The notes beneath the pieces are model-generated. The model did no database searches and was not told the origin of the DNA. It saw nothing but the letters and a program-made list of their open reading frames with translations. Made by a program: the position numbers and the translations under genes. Positions 1 through 8,681 of a stretch of 10,262 nt of DNA are shown in pieces. Source of the stretch: Hyphochytrium catenoides (Eukaryota; Sar; Hyphochytriomycetes; Hyphochytriales; Hyphochytriaceae); assembly GCA_900088475.1 (NCBI GenBank), contig FLMG01004051.1:1-10262 (forward strand). Direction: 5' to 3'. The number at the start of each line of letters is the position of its first letter. The first letter of the stretch is position 1.

Positions 1-318
1 CCGGCCCACCCACCCTTGTTCTGTAAACAGATAGTGGAACTATGGAAGCCCGTCCATGGGACCCTAGTCATGACTGTTTTCGACGTTAGACCTTTAATTT
101 GGGTATTGGACTAGAACACCTATTTACACCTCATCAACGCTCCGTCCTCTTTTCGGGCATTTTTAGGATGGTTCTAGAACTAATTTGTTCTCTCTCGTGA
201 TGAAGGCGAAGACGAAAGGCGTTGGGGAAGCAATTTCGGCGCCTGTCTGTTGCTGTTGGTGGGTTGGTGGGTTGGTACAGAAGTAGTGCTATGGCGTGAC
301 AGGTGCGGGCCAGCCGCC
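1..318. other. non-coding flank with short G-rich tandem repeat
   Basis: I see no gene here: all six frames are broken by stops and nothing resembles a known protein. The one local structure is an 8-bp tandem repeat of unit GGTGGGTT at about 258-276 (roughly 2.4 copies). Its spaced GG and GGG runs could in principle form a two-tetrad G-quadruplex. The stretch leads into the trinucleotide repeat that follows. Confidence 0.5.
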
Positions 319-345
319 GCTGCTGCTGCTGCTGCTGCTGCTGCT
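319..345. repeat. (GCT)9 trinucleotide microsatellite
   Basis: Nine perfect GCT units, directly preceded by GCCGCC. Read on the + strand in the frame of an open stretch at 250-459, the tract gives eleven alanines. On the minus strand it reads as poly-Ser (AGC) or poly-Gln (CAG), depending on frame. None of these frames is part of a protein I can recognise, so I treat it as a simple sequence repeat and not as a coding homopolymer. A spliced host exon is possible but not supported. Confidence 0.9.
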
Positions 346-3300
346 CACCACCAGCCCTCCTCCCATCGTCCGCAGCAGCATCTCCGCCTGCCTGAGTCCG
401 TTACAGGCCTGCTAACTCTTTTCAACGCTCACTTCTGCTTCTTCTTCTATCTCTTCTAACAGAGTTAGTTCAGTCCTCATCACCTGACCAGCTGAGGATT
501 GGTGCGGAGGCGCGCGGGGAAGCGGGGCCGCCGCCTGTTGTGGCGCTCCCTCCTGCCTGCTGCTTGTGGCCACTGCCGCTTCCCACTTCTCTGCTAGCTG
601 CACTCAGGGTGTTCCTCTTCCTTCCTGATGATGCTCTACTTTCGTTCTGTCTTGGTGATGTCCTGCCGGGCGTGGAGTCCCTTTGTACCTTTAGGTCTTG
701 CGGTCTAGCACCATACTGCTGAGCCACCAGCAGTTTAAAGAACGGGAGAACGACAACTAGCAGAACTGTTCTGAAAGTTAGAAGACGGATTCCCTCCTCC
801 TGTCGAGACGTGAAGGGTCCCGACCATCATTCCGTCGGTGACAGCATGTGCGGATTGTCCTCCTCGTCGATTACCACTACTGGTAGCGTCTATGTGTAAG
901 AAACCCAGCCATTTTCGCGTTAATTAGACTCAAAGGACAGTTCCTTCTTCAACGACAGAGATAGGAATCGTCGTGCCAACGTAAGCGAGGCTCTTTGCTC
1001 CAGCGTTTGTCGTACGAGACATTATCACCAATTTTGATAAGGATTGAGGCGCCATGCCACTGAGTGTCAGAGGATTACCTATTAAGGAAAACCAGCTCTA
1101 TAGCGACACATTAATACTAGACTACCGCCAGCCAACCGCGGCTGCGGCACGGAGGGCTGGTGGGGAAGGGCTAGAAGGAGGACAAAGAATGGTACCGTAG
1201 GGAATAACGCGGTAAGGCCAGCATCTTGATAATGATAAACGCGGGAGGAGTGAGGACGTAATTGACGTCTTCACGGTGGTTGACCAGGGCCTTGGTTCGG
1301 ACAAAGCGTGTGGAGGACAGAACTTTTTTCTGTGTGAGCTCAAGACGACCTTTTAGCAGACGAAAAGAGGTTTTATTGGATATGTCCGAGCTCAGCCGGC
1401 CTTCTACTTCTAGCCAGCATAATCTACCTGAGAACGCGGGTAAGGATAGTGCATCAGAGACAGGTGTTAGAAAATGACAGTTATTCTAGAGGCAAGAGAG
1501 AGAATGAGCAGAGAAGAAGCAAAAGGTCGTCTCCTCCCTAACAGCCATCGTTGACTCCCAAAGTGCCGTAAGAAGACTGTTCAACTTGTGGTTCAGTAGG
1601 TGAAAGCTTGTCCTCCTCGGCGTGACCATAGCCTAGGCGCTTGGTGTCTAGATCTGCCGTCTACCTAGGCTTAAGTAGTATAGCGCGATGGATAAGACTA
1701 CGAGGAAGTGCCGCACGGATAATACCATTCGCATCCCTTCCTCCTTGGTCAATATAAGTTTGTTTCTTCGTTAATGCTTTCCAGCAAGCTCGCTGCTGAA
1801 GAAACTCCATCTAGAGCATTCGGGTGGCTAGTTGAAGCCGGACGGACCAGACAGGAGACCTGTGGTGAGACAATAGGACACCACATTGAATACTAGTTGT
1901 TCCAGTGGACGCTGGCACAGAAAGAGGAGTACTGCTGAGGACATGTCATCACATGTGCTGAAGCAACACCGTACGTACAGCTATGAGCTGACCTCAGGTG
2001 ATGCACTTGGCTCAGGCTGGTGAGAACACATCTGTCCTTCAATCCCCATCCTTGATCTACTACTAGCCTGGTCCAGCCAAAGATGAACCCCGTGAACTTC
2101 TTATGATGTATAATAGGTCAAGGCAATGTACAAGTTAACAGGAGGGATTAAGGCAAAATGATGGCGGGTAAGTTGCGAAGAAGCAACGAGAAAGTGCAGG
2201 GTGTGGTGACAAACGGTAAGGTGTCAAGCAGGTTGGATAGAAGTGGCAGCTTTATTGCACCGCAGCGTGGGAAGAGTGGTTTTCAGTACTAAGCGACAAG
2301 GTTTGGGCTAAAGCACAGACTCTGGATATGTTGTGGGGGATTTGAAGGGAAAAAAACAATGAGGATAAAGATTCCGAGCTCAGAAGATGAGCGCCTTGTG
2401 TTGTTAACCTTGTTGAGGACAATAATGCCTGCTGCTAATATGATCTTGGACCTTCCCCTACTTTCCTCTTCCTTTCTTTCACCTCCTTCGAGCCCATCGG
2501 TCAACTCCTCCCTCTTCCTGTCTTTTCATCTAGTTCTGTGACCTTCGCAAAATCTTTAAAGTCTTTGGTGGTCTGGTGTGAATGAGTTGGTCTAAGCCTT
2601 CTCGATAAACCTCTTGTCGCGTTCTGGTTCACCACTTTTCTGCTCATCTTCCTCTCCTTTTGTATATTCCCGCTTTATTATCAACCAGATCCTCATCCTG
2701 CCTTCGACAATATTTCTCCCTGTCCTTAGGATTCTCTTATGCTCCCTTTATTGTCAACTTGTCTTGCTCACAGGCACCGAGGAGATGATGTAGAGGTGGT
2801 GGATCGAGAGAATCTTGCGGCTTATAAGAGAGTGTTGCTGGTGGGCGGCGGTATTCCATGAATAAACGTTCTTTGTAAAGTTTCGAGATCTTATCATGAA
2901 AGCTCTTGTTGACAACAGACACCTGATATATGATTGGTTCAATATTGATCATAGCTCTATTGGCTCCTTCCAATCACGATAAAGTGGATGATCCATACTA
3001 CCTACCCTGGGAATGAAGCAGCTAAACGACTAGCTGTCACCCAGTAGGATGACTTGTTATTCTAGAGGGAACCAAATGCACGATTAATGTAAGTAAAGGA
3101 TGGACAAGTGAACTTCTCAAGGCAAATTGTCCAGAAAGCAAGGGAGTGACAGCCGGTAGGAGGGAGAAGGCCAGTCGTCTATCCATTCGCTAATGGACGA
3201 TGGTCTATCTGGTTAGCAGCAGAGTCTGGCGACGACCGAACTAGACGAACAGAACAATCTCAAAGGTAAGCCGAGATCATGTAGGAGTGACTTCTGCCAT

Positions 3301-3700
3301 TAGTTGTCTGAGCTCGGAAAGCATCTTGTACAGAGTTCAGATGCAAGAATTGATACCAATACCAGCTGTCTATTCCGTTGTGGTCTTTGTCCTCCCGTCT
3401 GTCTGGAGTGCCAATACGTGCTCTACGTTCGCTCCGTTCCTTACCTCTTCCTCTTTAGGAAGCAAAGGATTGATCTTTTAGTAAAATGTAAAATGGAAGA
3501 ACCGGCGAAGTAAGGGCAATGACTTTACTCCTTTTTTGTCGACATAGTTGGTTAGCTTAATTATCATCTGTAACTTGGCTAACCAGTAGTCACCAACAAG
3601 CAAGAGAAACCAAATAATTGAAGGGCTCAATACGACTGGCGCTTCAATCAAAGTTCTACTGAATGCACAAATGGAGAGTTCCTAGTCAGCAAGGACAATC
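346..3700. other. 3.3-kb gene-free stretch
   Basis: Open frames here are all shorter than about 90 codons, overlap on both strands, and many open only from non-ATG codons. None shows a domain I recognise. The cleanest ATG frame is a 48-codon one at 1054-1200 (+) with a G/C-rich start context, but it matches nothing I know. Small structures include a 7-bp stem hairpin at 715-734 (ACTGCTG / CAGCAGT) and an 8-bp inverted repeat at 1630-1637 / 1664-1671 (AGCCTAGG / CCTAGGCT). No LTR, transposase or reverse-transcriptase motif was seen by eye. A gene with many short introns could be missed by eye. Confidence 0.5.
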
Positions 3701-3815
3701 TACCACAGAAAGCGAAGAGAGTAACAGAGAAGCTGGGAGACAGAAAATAAAACGTAAAGCTATATTTGAATACAACAGAGAGAAAGAGCGGAGAAAGCAA
3801 AGAGAAAGAGATGTC
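3700..3815. other. purine-rich stretch
   Basis: A run dominated by AGAGA, GAAAG and GAGAA motifs on the + strand, giving a Lys/Arg/Glu-rich composition in translation. It looks like decayed low-complexity sequence. No perfect tandem unit is present and no regulatory role can be read from it. Confidence 0.45.
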
Positions 3816-5540
3816 TCCTTCTTGGGAGCCACTTCATGATTCCGAGTGCCAGGACTACCCTTTCTGCGCTTCAGTAGCATCGAAGGCTGCCTCTCAGTCC
3901 CGAGCAGCGCTGTGTCCCATACACCAGCTAGTCAGGTCGCATCCTCTGCTAAGAAGGCAGTAGAGATGGAAGAACGACGACGACTAGCTAGTAGCACAGA
4001 TAAAATCGTAGGACAAAAAAATTTCTGTCGCCTGTGCTCAGTCTTTCTTATCCCCTATTCTGTCCATTGTGTGAGCCTGAACTGTTCAAGTTAGTAGAAC
4101 TAGGAGTTGGATTGGACGGAGCAGGTACCTTCCGCAGCCAGATTGTCTAAATTACTTCTTCTATCACTTCCACCACCTAACCACCAGCCGTCCGCCGGCG
4201 CGTATACGTGTAGTAGTATGTAAAAAGTGTGAGTCAATGGGTTTAGCTAAGTTTAAGTCTTCGCTTCGGCTGGCCGGGACTCAGCTCCGACAAAGCTCTG
4301 CAGAGGAAGGTCTAAGGCGATTCTGAGGACTTTTCTCTTAGATGGAACTTTATTGACTGATTGACATTATTAGCAGAAGCAAACTGATCTCAGGGAGAGC
4401 AGAGAGCGACAGAGGGAGAGAAGGAATAGAACCAGAGATGATGAGAGCAGCCTCCTTCGTAGCAAGCGCTACGCTGATAGCTAACCATTGGCCCAGGAGA
4501 CTCGGGCTACCCATCCTCGTCGGCTAGTTCCTCTAAAGGCCGCGGCGCTCCCGCCAGCGCCTTCTCCTATCCACCTCCTGGCCCCAGCGCTAGCTCCAAG
4601 AGATAAAGCGAGAGCTTGTAGTTCAGAGGAGTATATGGTACTACAACACGGAGTACTCACATATAACAATACGAAGGGGCCCAGGCAGTATATGTCACGC
4701 GTTGCTACGAATGATCGAGCATTATCTTGTTGCTGAGATTTAACCATCAAGTCGTCCCCTCATAGCTATGGGGTAACGAGAGCTTTCTCTAAAGGTCAAG
4801 GGAAAAATTAAAGAAGCTGTCGAGGTGTTGCCGACAAAACCCAACCTTGTAGAGATAGAGTATGTATTCTTTGCTTTGGCTAACCCTGCGTAGAGGCCCG
4901 ACCGTCAAGAATAGCAATCGCGCAAATTAGGTAGGTTTGCATAAAAGAACTATCTGTCGTACCGCAATGACGGAGACTAGTCGTCTTGGCCCATGCCGCC
5001 CTTATCTAAGTTTGATCATGAACTCCTCTCCTAGAAAATCTCCTATTCCTAAAAATAAGTGGGCGTGCCGTCCCAAGAAGGCTGTATTGCCGATTTTCTT
5101 AGGACTTACATACTTAGCTTTACCGATATCAAGACACCAATTTTTAGAGGAAGAGGAGGAATCCGCAGCTCCAGATAATAATCCGAAATCCGATTATATA
5201 TCGTCGTGAACATACTTCAGATAGCAGTATCAAGTAATAAGCAATCCAAACTAGCTGAAGAAGCAGAAGGAGGATCCATCAGACTCGGTCTGTGCTACGT
5301 ATCGATCAGCAGGCACGGGGCTAGGAAGGCTTTCTAATCAAAGGAGATGCCCGGAAGCACAGAAAGCTCTTCTGCAGAGTCGTCTGTAGACTGAGTTGCC
5401 GAAAAGTCGACAGTCAGGTCTACAAAGCACTACTGATAAATCGACAAAGCTGGAAAGAAATAAAAGAACGGCTCATCGACTGGGGTTGTTGCTTCCGTAA
5501 CTGGAATTAAACGACTGACTCGAACTAGAGCTGTAGAAAG
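3816..5540. other. 1.7-kb gene-free stretch
   Basis: No gene is supported. The longest frame (4937-5209, +, 90 codons) opens with TTG and has internal ATGs at 4967 and 5021. It contains a hydrophobic patch (VLPIFLGLTYLALPI) followed by an EEEEE run, but has no homology I recognise. Frames at 4481-4750 (minus) and 4488-4736 (+) lie on opposite strands of the same G/C-rich patch and shadow each other, so neither is persuasive. The heptamer GCTAACC occurs here twice (4480-4486, 4879-4885) as part of a loose cluster that begins at 3211. Confidence 0.45.
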
Positions 5541-5745
5541 AAGCTCCTCTTCCTTCATCTCCTTTTCTGTCCATCACAACCACTGATAACCCCCGTACTA
5601 AAATCCCTGTTCAACTCTTTCTCCTTGTGCTACTGTGCTACTCCCTAGAGCGTCTGACACTGTCTTTCTCTCTCTACGTCTTCTCTCTCACTCCTCCCTA
5701 CTAGACCTACCTTTCGTAGCTCACCCCCCCTGTTCTTCTCCTCCA
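5541..5745. other. pyrimidine-rich stretch
   Basis: The + strand is strongly C/T-biased from the TCCTCTTCC motif near 5545 to the CTCCTCC motif near 5740, including TCTTTCTCTCTC near 5663. It is imperfect low-complexity sequence. Similar tracts occur in promoters and introns of compact eukaryotic genomes, but no adjacent gene is visible to give it a role. Confidence 0.45.
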
Positions 5746-6329
5746 TGGGGATCCAAGAAGCTTCGATGCTGTCATCGTTATTAATGCCCATCCATACGTT
5801 GACACTGACCGTTTGGTATTTCAGATCTACTACAGATAGAATAGTGGCTCCTTACCCCTTTCAGCTTCCAGTTTAAGAGAGAACTCTGCTTCACAGCTTC
5901 TGAACTAACCAAGAAGCAAACGGCTTGGCAAGTGATGCTCCTCCTTGCACCCTGTTACACTAGTGTTGGTACCTCTCTTGCACCAATCTCTAGCGAGAAG
6001 AAGCCGGTGGCCATGACAACTCAGGTCGAGGAGGGCTGCTATTCCGGCTTGCCGTGGGCTTACAGAGCTAATGTTAAAAAAGAACGAACGTTACCACGCA
6101 GGGCAACCTCGATACAATTTTAGAATAGAGGTCAACAACAGCTACTACCTGTTGGAATCTGTACATCGCCCTAATGTAAGTTTCATCATAAGTCTACATA
6201 CAAGACCTATATGAGGAAACTCGGAGTCTGAGGTGGTAATGGCTAATAGCCCCAGACGCAATGTAAGACCGCGCCAGGTCATTGACTGAATGTAAACGGG
6301 CACACCGTAGGGTGCTGGCATGGCTAGCA
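5746..6329. other. gene-free stretch
   Basis: Nothing recognisable. Frames of about 63 codons occur on both strands (5932-6123 + and 6145-6336 minus), but neither shows a motif or plausible domain. Confidence 0.4.
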
Positions 6330-6352
6330 GGAACACTGTGTTCCGGTACCGG
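6330..6352. other. two overlapping perfect palindromes
   Basis: GGAACACTGTGTTCC (6330-6344) is two 6-bp half-sites in inverted orientation with a 3-bp spacer, symmetrical through the spacer except for its centre base. It overlaps by two bases with the perfect 10-bp palindrome CCGGTACCGG (6343-6352). The first matches the spacing and half-site form of vertebrate steroid-receptor response elements, but no gene or receptor context is visible. It may equally be chance or a remnant of a repeat. Confidence 0.4.
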
Positions 6353-7026
6353 GAAAATTTTTCAGTCTTCTATTTATTTATAAACACAACAAACCAACGG
6401 TCGAAATTTATCTTTCTCTAGCTCTGATCCCACAATTTTAGTGGTTGACAGAGGCAGACCCATTGGTGGACCACTCCGTCACATACAAGAAAGCGGGCGA
6501 CAAGGTTGGAGTCTGGATGATTACAAAAGATATAGTGCATAGGACACTCAAAGCACCCGTCTCGGTCGGTTATGCTCGAGAGCATTCTGTAACGGTCAAG
6601 GGCGGATCGCCAAGGTGCAATCGGGCTTTAGGTAGGGCAACCAGAAAGAATAGAAGGTCGATCTGTGATGGTAATTTCTTTAGTGTGTTCCTCTCGCCTA
6701 TTAATATAGTCCTAACACTTGCTGGTATTTTGAACCCACCTCGACACGCACCATAATTGCGGGAAGGAAGATTCTAATGTTTCAGGCACTATTTTCGGCC
6801 CCACAATCACCTCTTTTCCGCGCTTTCGAAAAGCGACGGTGGTAAATCGGCATCGCTGAGTTCATTGGCGCCATCATTTTCTTCTGAATCGGCTTCCCGG
6901 AGAGTCGGCCCAATTATCAAGGCAAGAAGAACAGCAGGTTCTGCGGGCAAAAAGTCTAATACTGTCCATTACCTTCCCTTTCTCCTAATCAAGAACCCAG
7001 GTCAAGCGGCAAGGACCATCTACATT
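6353..7026. other. non-coding stretch upstream of the gag remnant
   Basis: No gene is supported. An A/T-rich TATTTATTTATAAA lies at 6371-6384. A frame at 6445-6756 (+, 103 codons) opens only from TTG and matches nothing I know. If the gag remnant downstream belongs to an LTR element, its 5' LTR and leader should fall here. I could not find a copy of the sequence that follows the putative polypurine tract at 8261, so the 5' LTR is either absent, too diverged to see, or further upstream. Confidence 0.4.
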
Positions 7027-7305
7027 ATGAGCTCTTTCATGGTTACGATATCAAAACCACTACAAGGGATGGAGAACTATCCTGTTTGGCGAGTGAAGAT
7101 GGAGGCTTATCCGATGAACCGAACCTCCTTCATCATGTTGACGGGGGCCAAGGATCCCACCCATAGCTCCTCAAAGAACAAGCGATGTCTACGTGTACGG
7201 CTTGTTATATTATGTATGGGGTTTGAAGACACTCTTATTTATGTTATCTGGTCTACTTATATAGACAGAAAGAGTATGATGAAGAGCTTATGGAATATGG
7301 GACCT
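7027..7305 (+). pseudogene. copia-type gag remnant, N-terminal part
   Basis: The frame opens at ATG 7027 with an N-terminus typical of Ty1/copia Gag. A short leader is followed by PLQGMENYPVWRVKMEAY, which matches the family pattern of L-x-G-x-N-Y-x-x-W-x-x-x-M-x-x-Y/L found at the start of the capsid domain. A second family-like block, NKRCLRVRLVILCMGFEDTL, then an Ile and a Lys-rich stretch ending in LWNMG near 7304, fits the helical region that follows. The frame stays open upstream to 6865 with no clear Gag character, so 7027 is the better start. Gag would form the virus-like particle that packages element RNA. The reading frame is broken by an LTR inserted at 7306 on the opposite strand. 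It matches the family only in patches, so this is a fossil. Confidence 0.6.
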
Positions 7306-7526
7306 TGTTTTCCTAGTTACCATGTCTACTTTGTTCTAAGCAGTAACTGTGTCTTGTAAAATCTGCATGACCCAGTTACTGCTCTTCACTTCCCATGAAG
7401 ACTTACCTTGTGCTAAAAGCCTAGTTACTCGAACCCTGAAACACTTTATTCCGTGAATTCTCCCTCTTATGAGGTAGAGTCTGAAACTGAGAGCTTTTTC
7501 AGAGCTTTGTAAGTCAGCTCTCAACA
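7306..7526 (-). mobile_element. solo LTR of a copia family, 221 bp
   Basis: Read on the minus strand it begins TGTTGAGAGC and ends AAAACA, the TG...CA form of an LTR. It aligns along its whole length with the 222-bp LTR at 8682-8903, at roughly three-quarters identity by eye. That second copy is attached to a copia RNase H end, which shows the family and orientation. Here no internal element sequence flanks it on either side, and the surroundings are + strand gag remnants, so it is best read as a solo LTR left by recombination between the two LTRs of an inserted element. The flanks GACCT (7301-7305) and GGACT (7527-7531) may be a decayed 5-bp target duplication. It contains a perfect 11-bp inverted repeat at 7339-7349 / 7373-7383. 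Confidence 0.8.
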
Positions 7527-8230
7527 GGACTATGATGCAGTCTTGCCTAAGAGATGACAAAAGGGCGTTCATTCAACAACAAGATTGTCTTGGCAGAGGC
7601 TGACAACATCATTCCATTTCTTACCTCGCAGGAGAAAAACCTGGCTCAAATCGGAAGAAATTTTCGAGAGCAGAAAGGTAAACAACATTCTCACTACTCT
7701 TACCTCCTCTTATCGGCAAAGGTAGATGAAGAACAAGACATTTGCCCATTCCTATGCGAGCAGAGGAAAAAGAAGATTGATCTACTTCGCGACTACTTCG
7801 CGAAACGATGGAGAAGAGGTTGTCTACGACAGAATCTACAAAGCTGCAGTACTTCTTCTGGCTCTTCCAATCCCATATGAAGGTATTGCCCACGCCATCC
7901 AAGTGCCTGCAGAACGGGGAACTATGTGCAAGTGCCGTACATGACATTCCTATCGGAGAACAGCACCGAAGACGTGCTATGCGCACTACCAAGAAGAGTT
8001 ATGCTGAAGAAGAACGAAGGCTTTGCGGCATATTCTCAAGATTGAGAAAGGATAAAAAACGAACCCCATCATCATCATCAAGAGACCAACAAAACAAGAC
8101 TCATTCAGAATCATCTTCAACGAACCCTCAACACCAAAGTTCTTGGCAAGCAATGGCGAGAGTGCCTAGTTTTGCTGAAGTCGCAGCCATCCTTCGAAGA
8201 AATGCAGGGAACTTGAGCAGAACGCTTTGA
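7527..8230 (+). pseudogene. gag-like remnant, C-terminal part, frameshifted
   Basis: Gag-like + strand sequence resumes directly after the solo LTR, and its first frame is the one expected if the LTR and a duplicated site are removed. It is split over three frames. Frame A ends with LLRDYFAK (about 7782-7803). Frame B carries a GEEVVYD block and then ALPIPYE at 7861-7881, which resembles the conserved LP-x-x-Y/F motif of copia Gag. Frame C has SYAEEERRL near 8000-8020, resembling the E-E-x-R-R stretch that usually follows, then a Ser/Gln-rich tail ending at TGA 8228-8230. Two stops lie in frame A at the start. No CCHC zinc knuckle is visible. Motif order and spacing support Gag, but each motif is short. 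Without the LTR, the two gag parts total about 980 bp, close to a normal copia Gag length. Confidence 0.45.
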
Positions 8231-8260
8231 CACCACACATCTTTCTGGAAATCACGCCTC

Positions 8261-8274
8261 TAAGGGGGGGAATC
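8261..8274 (+). other. putative polypurine tract and LTR start of the + strand element
   Basis: TAAGGGGGGGAATC is followed by TG at 8275. A G-rich purine run directly before TG is the standard junction between the internal region and the 3' LTR of an LTR retrotransposon, where the run primes plus-strand DNA synthesis. It lies only about 30 bp after the last gag-like codon, so the whole pol region is absent. A matching 5' LTR was not found, so the call rests on the junction alone. Confidence 0.35.
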
Positions 8275-8681
8275 TGTCCAAAGACATTACCCAGTCTCTT
8301 TGTTATCGTTGCTAGATTTGTATATCACTTGGTGGTGAGCAATTTGAGTTATTATTGGGAGGAGTCTGAATATTGCGAGAAAAGTTTTGTACGCTCCAGG
8401 GTTCGAATTTAGGACCTCTCTACTTGATGCCGACACCCTAACCAGTAATGCAATTTACATCAAACTTACACTCTACCTAGTCTCCTTATTGTATATTTAC
8501 TGGGGGTTTTCAACTCTGCGTCGTCCGCAGTACACTTCTTGGTTCCAGCGTCGATCACAGTGCAACTCGTTTCATCTACTCGTACAGAATCTTCAGGCAT
8601 TGCCATCCTGGTTTGTAAAACTCATCACTCACCGCGTGTACCTCTAGCCATAACGCACTGTTGACTAATAAATATCCAATA
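8275..8681 (+). other. possible truncated 3' LTR / non-coding spacer
   Basis: About 400 bp between the putative polypurine tract and the next LTR, with no coding potential I recognise. It starts TGTCCAAAG and holds A/T-rich TATATTTA near 8492 and AATAAATA near 8667, which are compatible with LTR promoter or processing signals but are not specific. It contains the tRNA-like segment on the minus strand. If it is an LTR, its end may have been cut by the insertion that begins at 8682. Confidence 0.25.
8385..8457 (-). repeat. tRNA-like segment, possible SINE head
   Basis: On the minus strand, CTGGTTAGGGTGTCGGCATC corresponds well to a tRNA D-arm and anticodon-arm lead (compare the common tRNA pattern TGGTTAGAGCG-TCGGC). 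It is followed at tRNA-like spacing by AGAGGTCCTAAATTCGAACCC, resembling the variable region and T-arm. The T-loop matches the pol III B-box consensus GWTCRANNC at 8 of 9 positions. The A-box half matches less well and no acceptor stem closes, so it is not a functional tRNA gene. A tRNA-derived SINE or a tRNA pseudogene is the likeliest source. No poly-A or simple-repeat tail was identified. Confidence 0.35.

Noticed and set aside
470-727. A minus-strand Ser/Arg/Gly-rich frame of 85 codons.
   Set aside because: Opens with GTG, not ATG, in apparently eukaryotic DNA. It overlaps frames on both strands over a G/C-rich patch, and its low complexity explains the open frame.
1054-1200. A 48-codon ATG frame with a GCGCC-ATG start context.
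   Set aside because: No recognisable domain and no neighbouring gene; a frame this short is expected by chance.
1509-1605. A + strand reading with EKKQKVVSSL followed by AVRRLFNLWF, reminiscent of the copia RNase H K-x-Q-x-V-V-A-L-S and E-A-x-x-x-L-W-L blocks.
   Set aside because: Flanking translation does not continue the family pattern, and the catalytic and DNQ motifs are not found. The match is too short to separate from chance.
1630-1671. 8-bp inverted repeat AGCCTAGG / CCTAGGCT with a 26-bp loop.
   Set aside because: Short stems like this occur by chance in 10 kb, and there is no associated gene, terminator or element end.
4937-5209. A 90-codon + strand frame with a hydrophobic patch and an acidic run.
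   Set aside because: Starts at TTG, has no homologue I recognise and no supporting context.
6442-6455. TGGTTGACAGAGGC on the + strand, loosely like the copia PBS TGGTATCAGAGCC.
   Set aside because: Needs an insertion and several mismatches, and no LTR end is visible before it.
6865-6880. TTGGCGCCATC resembling a retroviral/gypsy-type primer-binding site just after a CA, 160 bp before the gag start.
   Set aside because: Only the first seven bases resemble a known PBS, the gag is copia-like, and the preceding bases have no counterpart after the putative polypurine tract at 8261.
7554-7992. Minus-strand frames (7621-7992 and others) across the second gag part.
   Set aside because: They overlap + strand frames that carry gag motifs in order, while the minus-strand translation shows no family signature.
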